Source: Rhododendron vialii
Lineage: Eukaryota > Streptophyta > Magnoliopsida > Ericales > Ericaceae
Direction of reading: 5' to 3'
DNA length: 64,000 nt
Assembly (NCBI RefSeq): GCF_030253575.1
Contig: NC_080568.1
Span: 8,047,501 to 8,111,500 of the forward strand
Both the position numbers and the translations under genes were made by a program. This document shows positions 22,830-34,020 of the stretch, one piece after another. Each line of letters begins with the position of its first letter. The stretch's first letter is position 1. The notes beneath the pieces are model-generated. The model made no database searches. It was not told where the DNA came from and worked only from the letters and a program-made list of their open reading frames with translations.

Positions 22830-23475
22830 TATTGAAACAGTAACATTTGGCTTCTTCCGTTCAATAATATGAGGGGTGGTTTACTATTTTTTTTTTTTTA
22901 TCTTTATTAAATTTTTTCACATTTAATAATTTTACATTAGTATTTTGGGTTATTTAAATAATCATCCTTTGATAATAGCTTGATTAAAAATTACTGCTTT
23001 TCTCCTTTGTGCTTTTATCGTTTTCTGTCTCCCTGTAGAAGTGGTCTATATAAGTAGCAAACAGCTCAAACCATTTCTTAGGATCTTTCTTGCTTCTTTG
23101 TACTACTACATTATAATTATAATGCACATGTATGCATAGAGCATGTAAACTTATACAAGAACTCCTACCGATAAAAATCGAAAACGAAACGGTAATTGCT
23201 GCAACGAATCATTAGGAAAAATGCTAGCGAAGGGTTCGAAAACGCGTGAATGCCTGCTATGCCACATATCCAATGCATGCACCGATCTGTTGTTCTCTCT
23301 GCTTCTTCAGTGTTTCCCCATAGTTTCAACATGACACCAATCCCTACAATTTTTCTTCGCCCAATCTTACCATTTTAATCTGTGGTGGTTTTTCGGTTCC
23401 CTTTTTCGTACTTCCTTGCCCTTTAGGTTGACTGTGATGTAGACTTCTTCCGGATAAGTCTTGCTTAGCAACCTA
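22830..23475. other. No gene seen; right edge is an intron remnant of the pseudogene
   Basis: AT-rich sequence without exons I can support. The last ~50 bases end in CCTATAG directly before the MBD-like coding remnant, consistent with a retained splice acceptor. Confidence 0.35.
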
Positions 23476-23967
23476 TAGATGTGGTTTCCCCTCAAGAGGA
23501 AGAAGACCATAGTGCAGCAGAGGATGAAGATAATCAATCAGGTGAAGAAGATGCTCAAAAGCAACTGGTGGTTTATGATCCTGCTGCCAATGGTACAACC
23601 ACAGGCGATGAGGTCCAACCCCTTTCTTTCCCCAAAAGGTCAATCCCCTTTCACTCTTCCAAAGTGTTGCTGTCAGTTGGGGCGCTTTCACCGGCCAATG
23701 TGCTGAATCCTTTAAACGGAGATTGATACCGGCAAAGGAAAAGTATGAGGAAATTATACAGGAACGCCTTTTGGAGAAACCTTTTGTGTGTGAAACAGCT
23801 CGCGAGTGGCAGTCTGAAATATCATGTGAAAAGACGATCAACCTGACATTTGTAAAGATGGCAGCAGGCTGCGGGCAATTGATAAGCCTAACATTGCTCA
23901 GCCTCCTCGTGGGTGGCAGCGGCTTCTAAGGATCAGAGGTGAAGGAAGCTCTAGGTTTGCTGATGCG
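23476..23967 (+). pseudogene. Broken fragment of a CW-zinc-finger / methyl-CpG-binding-domain (MBD2/MBD4-like) gene
   Basis: The text reads as plant MBD proteins with a CW-type zinc finger. From 23481 one frame gives an acidic stretch (PQEEEDHSAAEDEDNQSGEE) then SFPKRSIPFHSSKVL. A frameshift near 23683 moves the finger to another frame (LIPAKEKYEEI, EKPFVCETAREW), and another near 23835 moves the MBD start (QDGS-like, AIDKPNIAQ, GWQRLLRIRGEGSSRFAD) to a third. The finger has lost its second Cys (Ser) and the Trp (Arg). The left edge retains an acceptor-like TATAG, so it derives from a genomic copy rather than a processed mRNA. No further exons are seen downstream, so it is an isolated fragment. 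I am confident of the family and that it cannot make a working protein. Confidence 0.82.
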
Positions 23968-25190
23968 TATGTATCCAGTATCCTTATCTGCTTGTTTCGT
24001 TGTTTACATGTAGCATAGGAATTCCAAATAAGCAAGTTACCAGCAGCTGATCTTTGTTTATTTGGTTTTTGAGTTTCAATTTTTGTCTTGAAAAAAAAGA
24101 TCTCTTTGTCAAGGTGATCAAAACGTCTTCAATCTATCCTTCTAAATATCGAGTGCACACACTGAAAGTTAAATTTTCAATTATGTCGATCATGGAGATC
24201 ACAGGAAGAAGTTAACTGGCTTCCCCTGTCTGATGCCAAAAGAGTGGTCATGAAGATCATAAAAAACACAAGGATTGAGAGAAAAGAATAGTCGGTGTCG
24301 ACGCATCTTATTTTTGTGATGTGATCAAGAAAGCTTAACCTTACTATCTTTGTGATGATCCAATACTGAAATGTGACATTTTCCGAGGATCTTGGTTTGA
24401 AACTTCAACGTAATACTTTTCCTCTTACACAAACGCGATTTTTTCATGTACTGAATGAGGTCCGATCAAACTGATTTTCGGAATGGAGATTCATCTCAAC
24501 GAGTTCTACAAAGCCCACAAAATTGAAAACTCAAGGGGAGTGGACATCAGTGAAAGTGCACAGGAACTCCCTCCCCCTTTGGGGATCACCAGACATTGCC
24601 ATTCGATCAAAGCTAGGAGCCTAGGACTAGCGAAAATAGTAAAAAACACAAACGAAAAGAATTGAATGGTTTTGAGCTCTTTCATGTTAGATTTGTGGAC
24701 CTCAATTATTGCTTACTAAAGCTTGATCTCAGAAGTATGGCTTGTTACATATGCAAACATGGCCATCAACCAGAGAGAAGCCAATCACAATGAATAATTA
24801 CCATTGTGATGAAGAGTTCCTGTCATCTCTAAAGAACATGAACCACCATATAGTTTGAGGCAAGACCAACAAAAGCAGACCCAATGTTAGAAACTAAAAT
24901 GAAAAAAGAAAGAACGAGAAAAAATAATCAATGGCACGGCTCAGTACAACTAATGAGAAGAGAATCCCTTGGTATTTGATGGATCGCCATGGGGAATTCA
25001 CGAATCAGAAAAAAGTTGTAACGATATGAAAAGGTTATTGAAGTTGTCAAAAAACAAAACACTAGCAGTTAATACTTAATACTCACCATCGCATGATTGG
25101 CTAAACTATTTGCATCATCTCCATAGTTTTAATGCTCCTATACCTATTTTTGGGCGCAAGATTGTTGCCTGCCCCTTGCCCAGAACAATG
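23968..25190. other. Between MBD pseudogene and SRP9: no gene seen
   Basis: No exon or transposon end that I can define. The right part (about 24900-25190) is probably the SRP9 3' UTR and flank. Confidence 0.35.
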
Positions 25191-28100
25191 CTATTGTTTC
25201 CTTCCCCTTCCCTTCTTGGCTGGCTGTACTTCCATTTGCTCTTTTCCTGTAACTTCTGATATATCCGCTGAAGAAAGAAGGGTCGTAGGGATGTTACACA
25301 TGAGAATTATTGAAGCATGCAAGATTTAAAAGGCAAAAAAGAAAACGAGGAAGTAAGAAACATTTCTAAAAAATTGTCTAAATAGCACCAATTAGTGACT
25401 TCAAATGGAAAGGGGTGATTCAGCTCCACATCTCGTTTATCACATTGTAGAGAACGAAGGAGCCTTTACCTCAAACTCCAAGGGAACCTTAGGACACCTA
25501 AGGTAAAATAAATCCCGTTGAGGTTTGTACAGCCCCCTGAATTAGTTCTTATCCATTTCATATTTGCATGCATAATAGACCAAAGGTGGGGGGGAAAAGA
25601 ACATTGCATGGATTCTGTTCGAACTAAAAGAGTCACAAAGTTGGATATAAAACCACAACAATGACAGTGTTCGTGAAATAATCTTTCATTTTTTTCTCTT
25701 CAATCAAAACAAACAAATAAGCTCTTAATTCTATAGAGGCCTATTCTAGACAAGACACTAATGAGTTCAATACCAACTGTAATGCGAGTATTCATAGACA
25801 AGTACATGTATCGAACTTCAATTTGCATGTGGTCAAAGAACAAAGATACCTTCAGGACCACGAGACATTAATGTGAAGAATATATTGTTGAGCTTCTCCA
25901 TCTTCTTAGCATCCTGTGCCTGGTCCGTCTTAAACTTGAGACACTAGTAAGAAAAGGAAAAAGAAAAGACGAATCTGATTAAAGAAGACAAGACTTCAAA
26001 TGGAAAGTAAAGAATTAAAGAAAAAGCATAGCAGGAACTCGTGGGCTTTCGCAAGTATAGTAGTATATGGTATACTAGTAGGTATCCAAATTTTAGCATG
26101 TTTTTTTGTAAGTAACTGTTTGTACATAAATAGCTATGTGCAAGATAGATAAGGGTGCTCCGGGCACTCTCACTCCAGAGAATCTCCTGGACAAATCTTG
26201 GACAAAGAGCAGCGTCAACCTCCACACATAAATTCTTCACATTATAAGAAAGCTGCAGATTTTCACTAGAAGATTTCAACTTTCGTTCGAGAACTATAAC
26301 CAAAAGATATAGATAGAGAAGTCTGTATCTCAACAAAAAGAAAGCATGTAACAGAGCAACTCTCTGAACTCTAGGCACGACATACATCAAGGGTGAGAGC
26401 ATTTGTTACCTTATTACCTTATCTACAGTTGAGGACAGAGACACAAAATCGAAGCCATACTAGACTTGAGCCACGGTTGGAAAGCATTTATGTACAAAAC
26501 TCAGCTAATAGATTAACAGAGAACCAGTAGGAGACGTAAAGAAGGCTTCCTTCTACTTTGTCTAACAAGATATAATTTCTCGCAACAGTCAACAACCACC
26601 TGCTTTAGGAAAGAGCGCAATTTTTTTTTGTCTAAATTCAGGATCTTACATTGAGGTGGACTCTAGTCACTCTATGCAACACAAAAGGGACACAATATTT
26701 GTACAAAGCGGAACCCTCCCAAATCCCAACTGATTCTCCCAGACAACTCCAGCTTTTGATGAGCATGTCAACTTTTGACGCAGCTCATCCGAGCAACTAT
26801 CATGGTTTGGTGAGAGAAGGCCTGAGGGGCTCGGGTAAACAACCGAGTGTCCTCATGGCGTGCCCTTGGAAACCCGACCGACCTAGGAGGTCGGCTGAAT
26901 TAGTGGGATGTGATCGGAAGGGAAAAATTCCTTCAGGAGATCGCATCCCTGAAATCACTTTAAAACGGTCACGCAAATTGGCCGTCATAAAGAAGAAATG
27001 CAAAAATAAGATAAGAACAGATCTAGAGAAAGGAATCTTTTCATTGATATTTCACTTCAAACTTTCACGTCATTACAAATGAAGTTCTTACAAACAAAAA
27101 TAACAAAAAGGAGATCGGGGGAGGGCTAGTTCAGGTGAGGACACCTAACCGTGAAAGATCCTGAGGTTGTTGGCATCCCAAGACATAACGATAGGCGTTC
27201 TGTTCATCTGTTCAATCTTATAGTTGCCCGAGCCCAAATGCTTGGTGACCCGGTATAGGCCTTCCCAATCAGGCACGAACTTCTTCTTTTTGCTCTTTTC
27301 CACAACTTTCCTCATCACGAGGTCATCAAGCTTGAATCCCAAAGGAGGACGCTTCGGTTGTAGCCTCTTGTTGGTAGGCAGCAAGCTTTATCCAAGCGTT
27401 TTTGTGCCCTTCTTCTGCCAAGTCCAGGTCGACATTGCTGATCAGGGTTCTGATGGTAGGAAGCCCCATCTGATCACTGCCTCTATACCGAACGCGAGTA
27501 AGAAAGGTGTCCGACCTGTTGAGCGCCTCGGAGTGGTTTGGTACCCCCAGAGCACGCATGGTAACTCTTTAGCCCACTTGCCCCGCCAAGACGTCAGCCT
27601 TCGCTAGATCCCTGATCAGATGGATTTATTTGCCATTCCCTTGTCGATAGGATGGGGTAGACGTCACGTGTCAGACTTAATCCCAATCTCTGAAGTACTC
27701 CTGGCCGAGGAAGTGTTTGCCATTGTCCGTGACAATGGCACCCCAAAGTGTGATATAATTTTGCGCCATACGAAACGGATGGCATTAGCCTCTACAATAT
27801 ACACTAATGGACCCACTTAGTGCAGTAATCTGTGGCTGTGATGAGAAACTTGAACCCACCAGGGGCAACCGGGAGCTTACCAACAATGTTCATCCCCCAC
27901 GACCAAGGGTCCCAAACCAGTGAACTCTAACTCTCCTGCTACTCCATTTCCTTCTCACTAACCAAACAAATTCCAAAATCTTTTAGCACATTGATCACTC
28001 ACATTGTAAAACCCAGAGATATGGACGTCCGACCAAGGCTACGATTCCGAAACTCCACCTCGTAGTACCAAACAACGCTACAACAACAGTAACAGCAGTC

Positions 28101-31100
28101 ATAGCAACAACTAGGATCCCTCTCTCATGTTCACGACCAGTTATCATATCCTCTGCCCCCACCGAAAGGTGATCAACGTGATAGGGGAATCAGTGGGCAT
28201 AATTGAGACCATCAGATGATCACAGGAGCTCGAATCAATGTCCATGACTTGATTCCTGGTGATGATGAGATAATCATCAAGATATCGGTCACAAGGCGGC
28301 GGGATCGAAAGGGAAGAATGCAATTCTCGCCTACCCAGGAGGTGTTGGTAATGTTTAATGAAAGTATACTTGAGATTGATGCGAATGGGTACGTTGCGAC
28401 AAGGTTGGTAGTACCCAACAAGCACGTAGGAAGGTGATTCCCCAACAGAATTTTCACGTGCTCGTTCGGCACCACCAGCCTCGTCGCAGTCAAAGTTCTA
28501 AATGGTGCTCGGCGGTAGTTGGGCGGCGACCCGCCACCAAGCGCCTAGGCCGCCGCCGCCCTGGAGTTTGGCTTCTTCTTTTTTTTGGTACTTTTTGATA
28601 TTTTTCATACTTTTATGTGTATAATATGGTATTAATATATATTCTAAAAGGACTTGTAGTGTAGTTAACCATACCACACATATATAAACTACTATATACA
28701 TATACTAATTTCCAAATCCAGAGATCGAGAAACCCACGCCGATCGTCGTCGCCGGTCTCCGGTATGTCTCTTTCGTCTCTCTCTCCCTCTCTCATCTCTG
28801 TCCCCCCCCCCCCCCCTCTGTCTCTCTTTCTCTCTCTCTCTCTTGTCGCCGATCGTCGACTTCGGAGCCGCCAAGCTCCGCCAAAGGTCTGCCTAGCCTC
28901 CCTGGCCGCCAAACAAAACGCCAAGGGGGGTAGTCGTGGCGCTGATCCTCCGCCTAACGCCTAGGCGGCCATTTCGAACACTGGTCGCAATGTACCCATT
29001 CGTGTCAATCTCAAGTACCTCTCATTAACCATTACAAAACTGCATTCTTCCCTCCTGATCCCTCCGCCTCGTGGCCGATTTCTTGATAATTATCTCATCA
29101 TCACCAGGAATCAAGTATAGGGATGGCATTCGGGGTGTTCGGGGCGGATATGGGGATTTCCGTCCCCGATCCCCGAAACCGATCTGGCCCTCGTATCCGC
29201 CCCGATAACCGAACGGGGAGCAGAAAAATGAACCATAACCGAACCATTCGGTTTTCGGGTAATCCCGAACCGAATGGGTAACCGAGCAGATCAACAAAGG
29301 AGAAACAAAAAAAACCCCATTTCAGCCAAAGTTCACTTACAGATTCAACATAGATGAACACACATACACGGATCAAAAAAAAAAAACACGCATACACACG
29401 CACAGAGAAAGAGAGAAATAAATAAGAGACGATGAGTCGACTGGCCTAGATACCCGTTCGGGGATCGGTTTGGGGATCTGCTAAACCATACCCGTACCGA
29501 TACCCGTTCGGTTATCCAAGGCCTCAACCATACCCATACCCACGGGGAATTTTTCGGTTATGGTTCGGGGAAAATTTTCGGTTACGGTTCGGGTACCCAT
29601 CGGTTCGGCTCACTTTGCCATCCCTAATCAAGTAATGGACATTAATTCGGAACATGAGAGAAGAATCTTGGTTGTTGCTGTTGCTGTCATTGTAGTGTTG
29701 TTTGGTACTAGGGGATGGAGTTTTGTAATCGTAGTCGTACCGCTGGGATATTGATCGGTCCATATCCTTGGGTTTTACAATGTGAGTGATCAATGTGCTC
29801 AAAAATCTTGGAACTTGTTTGGTATAGAGAATAAGCGGGAAATGGAGTAGCAAGAGAGTCCAAGCTCACAGGTTTGAGGACCATTGGCCGTTCGCACAAT
29901 GGGGGATGAACATTGTTGGTAAGCTCCCGGTGGCCCCTGGTGGAATCAAGTTAATCACCACCACAAATTACTACACTAAGAGTGGGTCGAAGCCGAGCCA
30001 TTAGAGCATATTAAAGAGGCTAATGTCATCTGTTTCGTATGGCGCAACATTATCTCTCGCTTAATCCCGAACTCATAGAGGAACTTGAAGTACTTCTGGC
30101 CGACAAACTGTTTGCCATTGTCTGTGACGATGGCGAATGGCACCCCGAAGCAAGAGATAATGTTGGCCAACAAATCTCTATCATGACCATGCAAACTTGA
30201 GCAACTACACCAACCATCTCAAGTACCTAATTAGTTTCACATATTGATTCTTGTTGAAACTAAGGGGTGTATAACCAGTCTTTAATCCAACTGTTGCCTA
30301 TACGGGTGAGCAGATTACCCGGTAACCCGCAGTCTGACCTGACCCGACCCGACGGATTTCGGACGGGTCCAAGTAAGTACTTCAGTCGGGTACGGGTTGA
30401 TTTCCTTTGAAAACTCTATTTTCGGATCGAGATTTGGGTTTGTATGTATTGTACCCGTCCATGTGTGTGTGTGTGTATTTGTGTACAGTTTGGTTCCTAT
30501 CAAAGCGTCCTGACCGGAGCTTAGGTCCAGATCACCACTCAGCCGTTAGATCATGTTTTCAATGGTCCATATTTTAATGAAACTTTTTCGGGGGAAAGTT
30601 AATTGTGACTAGTCATAAACCTTCCGCAGATCCAGACCATTGAAAACACAATCCAACAGCTGAGATCAAAAGTCCGGACCTAACACTAAATCAGGTGTGT
30701 ATATACACACACACACACATGTATAATGCCTTGCCCTAGGTATAAAAGGGGGAAACCAATGGTCCAATACAGTCGGTACAAAACCCACATAATACTCCAG
30801 ATCTGAAAAAATGATCGCCGCACAATCCATCACCTCCAGTTCCACTGTGACCCTCCGCCGCACCACCATCGTGTCCACCATCTCTCTCTCTCTCTCAAGC
30901 TCAATCGCTCTCTGTAGCACACTCTCTCTCTCGCACATCGTCCGGCGTCCACTACTCCACCTTCAGATCCCAGAATCAGTAATCTCATACTTATACTTTG
31001 AATCGGAATGGATCTCTCTCTCTCTGTCTCACTCTCTCTTGTAATTTTTTTGTGTTTTTTGTGTGAGTTTTGAGAGATGATGATGACTGGTTCTGTGATT

Positions 31101-32394
31101 ACTCCAACCCGAAGTACAGAATCAGTTTTGCAGACAGTTTGTACCAGTTATGCGGTTCAGTTGCGGGCTGAAAATTGCCTACCCAACATAATCGGGTCAG
31201 GTTACGGGTTCAGGTCAAACCCTGTGCTCACCCCTAGTTGCCTATAGATATCGGATATCCTTTAAAAAACATCTAATCACATCTGGATCTAGTAATTATG
31301 CACAATGCCATATGACAGATATAACGAAGAGGTAAGCATGGATTATTTCCAGCCTTTCGCGCATAAAAAATTCTAACAAATCCTAAAGAAACAACCGGGA
31401 ACATTAAGGAAACAATTGGCTTAAAGTTGAACGGCAAAGCACAAAACCCACATGGCATTCTTGACCAAAAGTAATGTGGTCTTCTAGGAATATCGTAATT
31501 AGTAGGCTCTGACTCGTGAGAAGCTTTCAAGATTTCCACATCACGAATCCATAGTTGTAACAAACTCAATAACACAAAATAAACAATGAACTAAATCTCT
31601 TCGAAAATGACTTGGCATATAGCTCATCATCAAGATGCTAAAAGTATCGAGCTCGTAGACTGACGATTATGGATTACATATCTCAGCATGTTTAAAATAG
31701 AATAGAAAATACTAATAATATTCTTGCAATCTAGGAGTCGATTATGGATTACATATCTCAGCATGTTTAAAATAGAATAGAAAATACTAATAATATTCTT
31801 GCAATCTAGGAGTCAACAAGACATTATAGCTTTCAGTTTACGATGATAATCCACATAAAAAATAAGCAGTGAAAGTATTTCTCAAATTTCAGTTTGGATC
31901 AGGCAGAAGTCCATGTAATTCCAACAATGTCAATGTAATCTAATAACAAATTACAACAGTATTGATTCCGTCAATACTAAGATGAAGTACAGATATCCCA
32001 AAACATATTCATTGCAACTAACACATAAATTGTGGAAAAGGGCCAAACAATTTCAAAAAGGGGGACGAAATTCAGTGAGAAGTGACGTGTACCTCGCGAT
32101 TATCGGTGACCTTGAGCACTAATTTACCATCACAGTGTCTGTACTTCATCGTATAACGCGTCTGAATCCCATTGTAATTCAAGAAGACCAAAAAAAGAGA
32201 GAAACCATATCAGGAAAACGGAACAATCAGTAAAATCTATCAAAATTGAATGTAACAGCAGTAATATGGATCTATTGAGCAACTAACGGAGAGAAAGAAC
32301 TGTCAGTGTAGGAAGGGATTACGGATTCGGGATCGGCGCGGAACAACTGGACGGATTTCTCCACGAAATCGTCCCATGATGTGATGTAAACCAT
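25191..32394 (-). CDS. SRP9: Signal recognition particle 9-kDa subunit (SRP9)
   Basis: Four exons on the minus strand give a complete 103-aa SRP9: 32394-32323, 32161-32093, 25943-25850, 25267-25191 (stop TAG). The protein starts MVYITSWDDFVEKSVQLFR, continues TRYTMKYRHCDGKLVLKVTD, then LKFKTDQAQDAKKMEKLNN, and ends in a basic tail with KKGRGRKQ. This is the usual plant SRP9 length. SRP9 pairs with SRP14 on the Alu domain of SRP RNA and slows translation elongation while ribosomes dock at the ER. Introns are GT..AG and phases fit exactly (0, 0, 1). The oddity is intron 2: 6.15 kb, containing Ty3/gypsy pieces, three hAT elements and a tandem repeat, while all exons are intact. It is divergent from the HGH1-like gene. 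The identification is firm. Confidence 0.95.
26640..27144 (-). mobile_element. Probable Ty3/gypsy 3' region or LTR-proximal fragment
   Basis: This stretch continues directly from the integrase-end fragment (27145) in the direction of its 3' end. It has no long frame. I infer it is the untranslated or LTR-adjacent part of the same retrotransposon; no LTR border could be fixed. Confidence 0.35.
27145..28440 (-). mobile_element. Degenerate Ty3/gypsy pol (integrase) fragment; left arm of palindrome
   Basis: On the minus strand, integrase-like text reads in pieces: a VTDNG-type core motif around 27730, then TIRTLISNVDLDLAEE and the C-terminal PDWEGLYRVTKHLGSGNYK before the stop near 27148. The pieces lie in different frames with stops, so it is dead. 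The part from about 27840 to 28440 has an inverted, diverged copy to the right (see the palindrome). It sits within SRP9 intron 2 on the same strand as the gene. Confidence 0.7.
28491..28983. mobile_element. Non-autonomous hAT element (~493 bp)
   Basis: The ends are CAAAGTTCTAAATGG and, on the other strand, CAGTGTTCGAAATGG. Flanks GTCGCAGT (28483-28490) and GTCGCAAT (28984-28991) form an 8-bp target duplication with one change. Inside are GGCGCCTAGGC-type sub-terminal motifs, a CT microsatellite and a run of 15 or so C. Confidence 0.72.
29118..29626. mobile_element. Non-autonomous hAT element (509 bp) with perfect 8-bp target duplication
   Basis: The ends are TAGGGATGGCATTCGGG and, on the other strand, TAGGGATGGCAAAGTGAG. 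The flanks are identical: ATCAAGTA at 29110-29117 and at 29627-29634. Sub-terminal GGTTCGGGTA / ATACCCGTTCGG motifs recur in both halves. No transposase frame. Confidence 0.9.
30301..31236. mobile_element. Non-autonomous hAT element (936 bp) with perfect 8-bp target duplication
   Basis: The left end reads TACGGGTGAGCAGATTACCC and the right end (other strand) TAGGGGTGAGCACAGGG. Both sides carry GTTGCCTA (30293-30300 and 31237-31244). Sub-terminal TGACCCGACCCG and its complement are typical of hAT elements. A foldback-like segment lies at about 30520-30680, with CA/GT microsatellites next to it. No transposase is seen. Confidence 0.88.
31664..31813. repeat. Perfect 75-bp tandem duplication
   Basis: Two adjacent 75-base units (31664-31738, 31739-31813) starting CGATTATGGATTACATATCT are identical by eye. 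In SRP9 intron 2. Confidence 0.95.
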
Positions 32395-32690
32395 GTTTGG
32401 TAGTAGTGGAAGAGAGGTGAAGAAGAATTGAAGACAACCCGGAGTCCCGCCGTCGATCTCCGGCCGAAAATCAACTGGAAAGGAGGGTGGGGGGTAAAGA
32501 TTAATGCCAAGCCCGAATAATCTGTACGTAATTTCTAGGGCAACCAACACACAAACATGTGAATAATCTGTACGTAACCTCTAGGGTTTGATAGGTATTA
32601 GCGATGAGCGTACCTGTTTCGCAGTAATCACCGTGTAGATGAAATTCCGTTTGACCCAAAAAAAAAAAAAATGAAATCACCGTGTAGATC

Positions 32691-32693
<3 letters not shown>

Positions 32694-32729
<36 letters not shown>
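32694..32729. repeat. (GA)n microsatellite upstream of SRP9
   Basis: About 17 GA units. On the SRP9 sense strand this is a CT tract, about 300 bp before its start codon. Confidence 0.95.
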
Positions 32730-32732
<3 letters not shown>

Positions 32733-33646
32733 TAAAAAAGACTGATGATTGAAACTTAAATTTTTTTAAATAAAAACGATAATAAGCACAAAAAAAAAGA
32801 TTTTCTTTTCTTTTTTTTCGTCTTTATTAAAAAAATAAAATTTTTATCATATTTTTTATTGTTTTATTCTTATCGTCGAGACAAATCAATAATTTACAAA
32901 AATTTGTCGTAAAATTAAAAAATGCAAAAAAAATTAAATAAAAACAAAAAAATAAGCCATCTTTTGCTTATTTTGTCAAAAGATGACTCATTCTAGTTGA
33001 TTTAAATAATTAAGTTTATATCCTCAAATTCAAATAAACCTCAAACCATTTTTTTTGAGTAATTTTGTTCATCCTCGCAATGGTATGCTCATTCAGTATT
33101 TCACTACCATAATCAAAACTGTTCGTGTTGTCTAAATTTATTTGTTAAGAGACTATGCAAAATTCATTTGTCTAATTCATGCAAAAATTAAGTTAAAAAT
33201 GTGCATGAACGTCCGTTTTATAAACTAAAATTTAATTTTTGATATACCTATGAATGTTCGATAAAACTAATTTTTGCGTGAATATATTATTTTGCGAGCT
33301 CTTTAAGATAAACGGTCAAGTTATCTCAATGAATGTACGATAGAGCCCATGGTTTCTATCTCATCCGGAAATAATTTTTTCTTTTTATCTTAATAGGAAG
33401 CGTTTGAATTGAAGTTCAATTTTTCAATCACGAATTTTACGGAAAATAAATAAATTTCTAGATGAATCACTTATCAATATCTTGCGAGAATATCCTAAAA
33501 AATGAATCTAAAAAAACTAACGATTTTGATTAGAAAAGTGAGACACCGAATGAGCGTAGGATGAACAAAGTGTGGGTGAACAAAATTACTCTCCACCCTT
33601 TCTCTCTCCTAATTTTCTAATGAACCCTGCTAACCACACATACATC

Positions 33647-33992
33647 CGTGCACAGATTGTGCACAGATTTTATTGTGGGGCTCACCACAGGTCCCAAACA
33701 AATGATCCGAGCCATTCATTAGATGTAAAATATTTTTTCAAGGACCCCTGTAAAAAATGAGCTCAATGTAATACCTATAGGTGCTTGATCCAATCATCTA
33801 AATTTTCATTCAAATTTCTAGGTAATGAAAAGTTAGATGATTAGATCAAGCACTTATACGTATTTGATTGAGCTGATTTTTTACGGGGAGCCTTGAAAAA
33901 ATGTTTTACATTTAATGAACAATTCGAATCATTTGTATGGAATCCGTGGTAAGTCCCACAATAAAATATGTTTACAGATTGTCTATGTGGAC
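33647..33992. mobile_element. Foldback MITE, GTGCACAGATT family, copy 1
   Basis: Left end GTGCACAGATTGTGCACAG; the right end is a decayed complement (GTTTACAGATTGTCTATGTGG). The arms carry ATTTTTTCAAGGACCCCTG and its complement and meet near AATGAAAAGTTAGATGATT. It belongs with copies at 34021 and 43427. Confidence 0.82.
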
Positions 33993-34020
33993 AGATTTAC
34001 CATTTTCTAGTATTTCAGAA

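Larger units (their letters stand above)
28455..30292 (+). mobile_element. Inverted copy of the gypsy-derived segment; right arm of palindrome, interrupted by two hAT elements
   Basis: Plus-strand sequence here matches the minus strand of about 27640-28440: CCTGGTGATGATGAGATAAT (as complement) and GGGGGATGAACATTGTTGGTAAGC are shared. The hAT elements at 28491-28983 and 29118-29626 break it. From about 30060 to 30185 the integrase text (FGVPFAIVTDNGKQF) reads on the minus strand again, so a small block has been re-inverted. No intact frame. Confidence 0.65.

Noticed and set aside
23473-23841. 122-codon minus-strand frame over the MBD pseudogene
   Set aside because: It is the antisense shadow of the MBD remnant; the plus strand has the recognisable domain text.
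25944-26402. Open frame of 152 codons on the minus strand just upstream of SRP9 exon 3
   Set aside because: It ends at the exon 3 acceptor, lies wholly in SRP9 intron 2 and has only hydrophobic, low-information text with no known motif.
27145-30194. Ty3/gypsy integrase frames as an active retrotransposon
   Set aside because: The reading is broken by frameshifts, stops and inversions, and no LTR pair, gag or reverse transcriptase is present.
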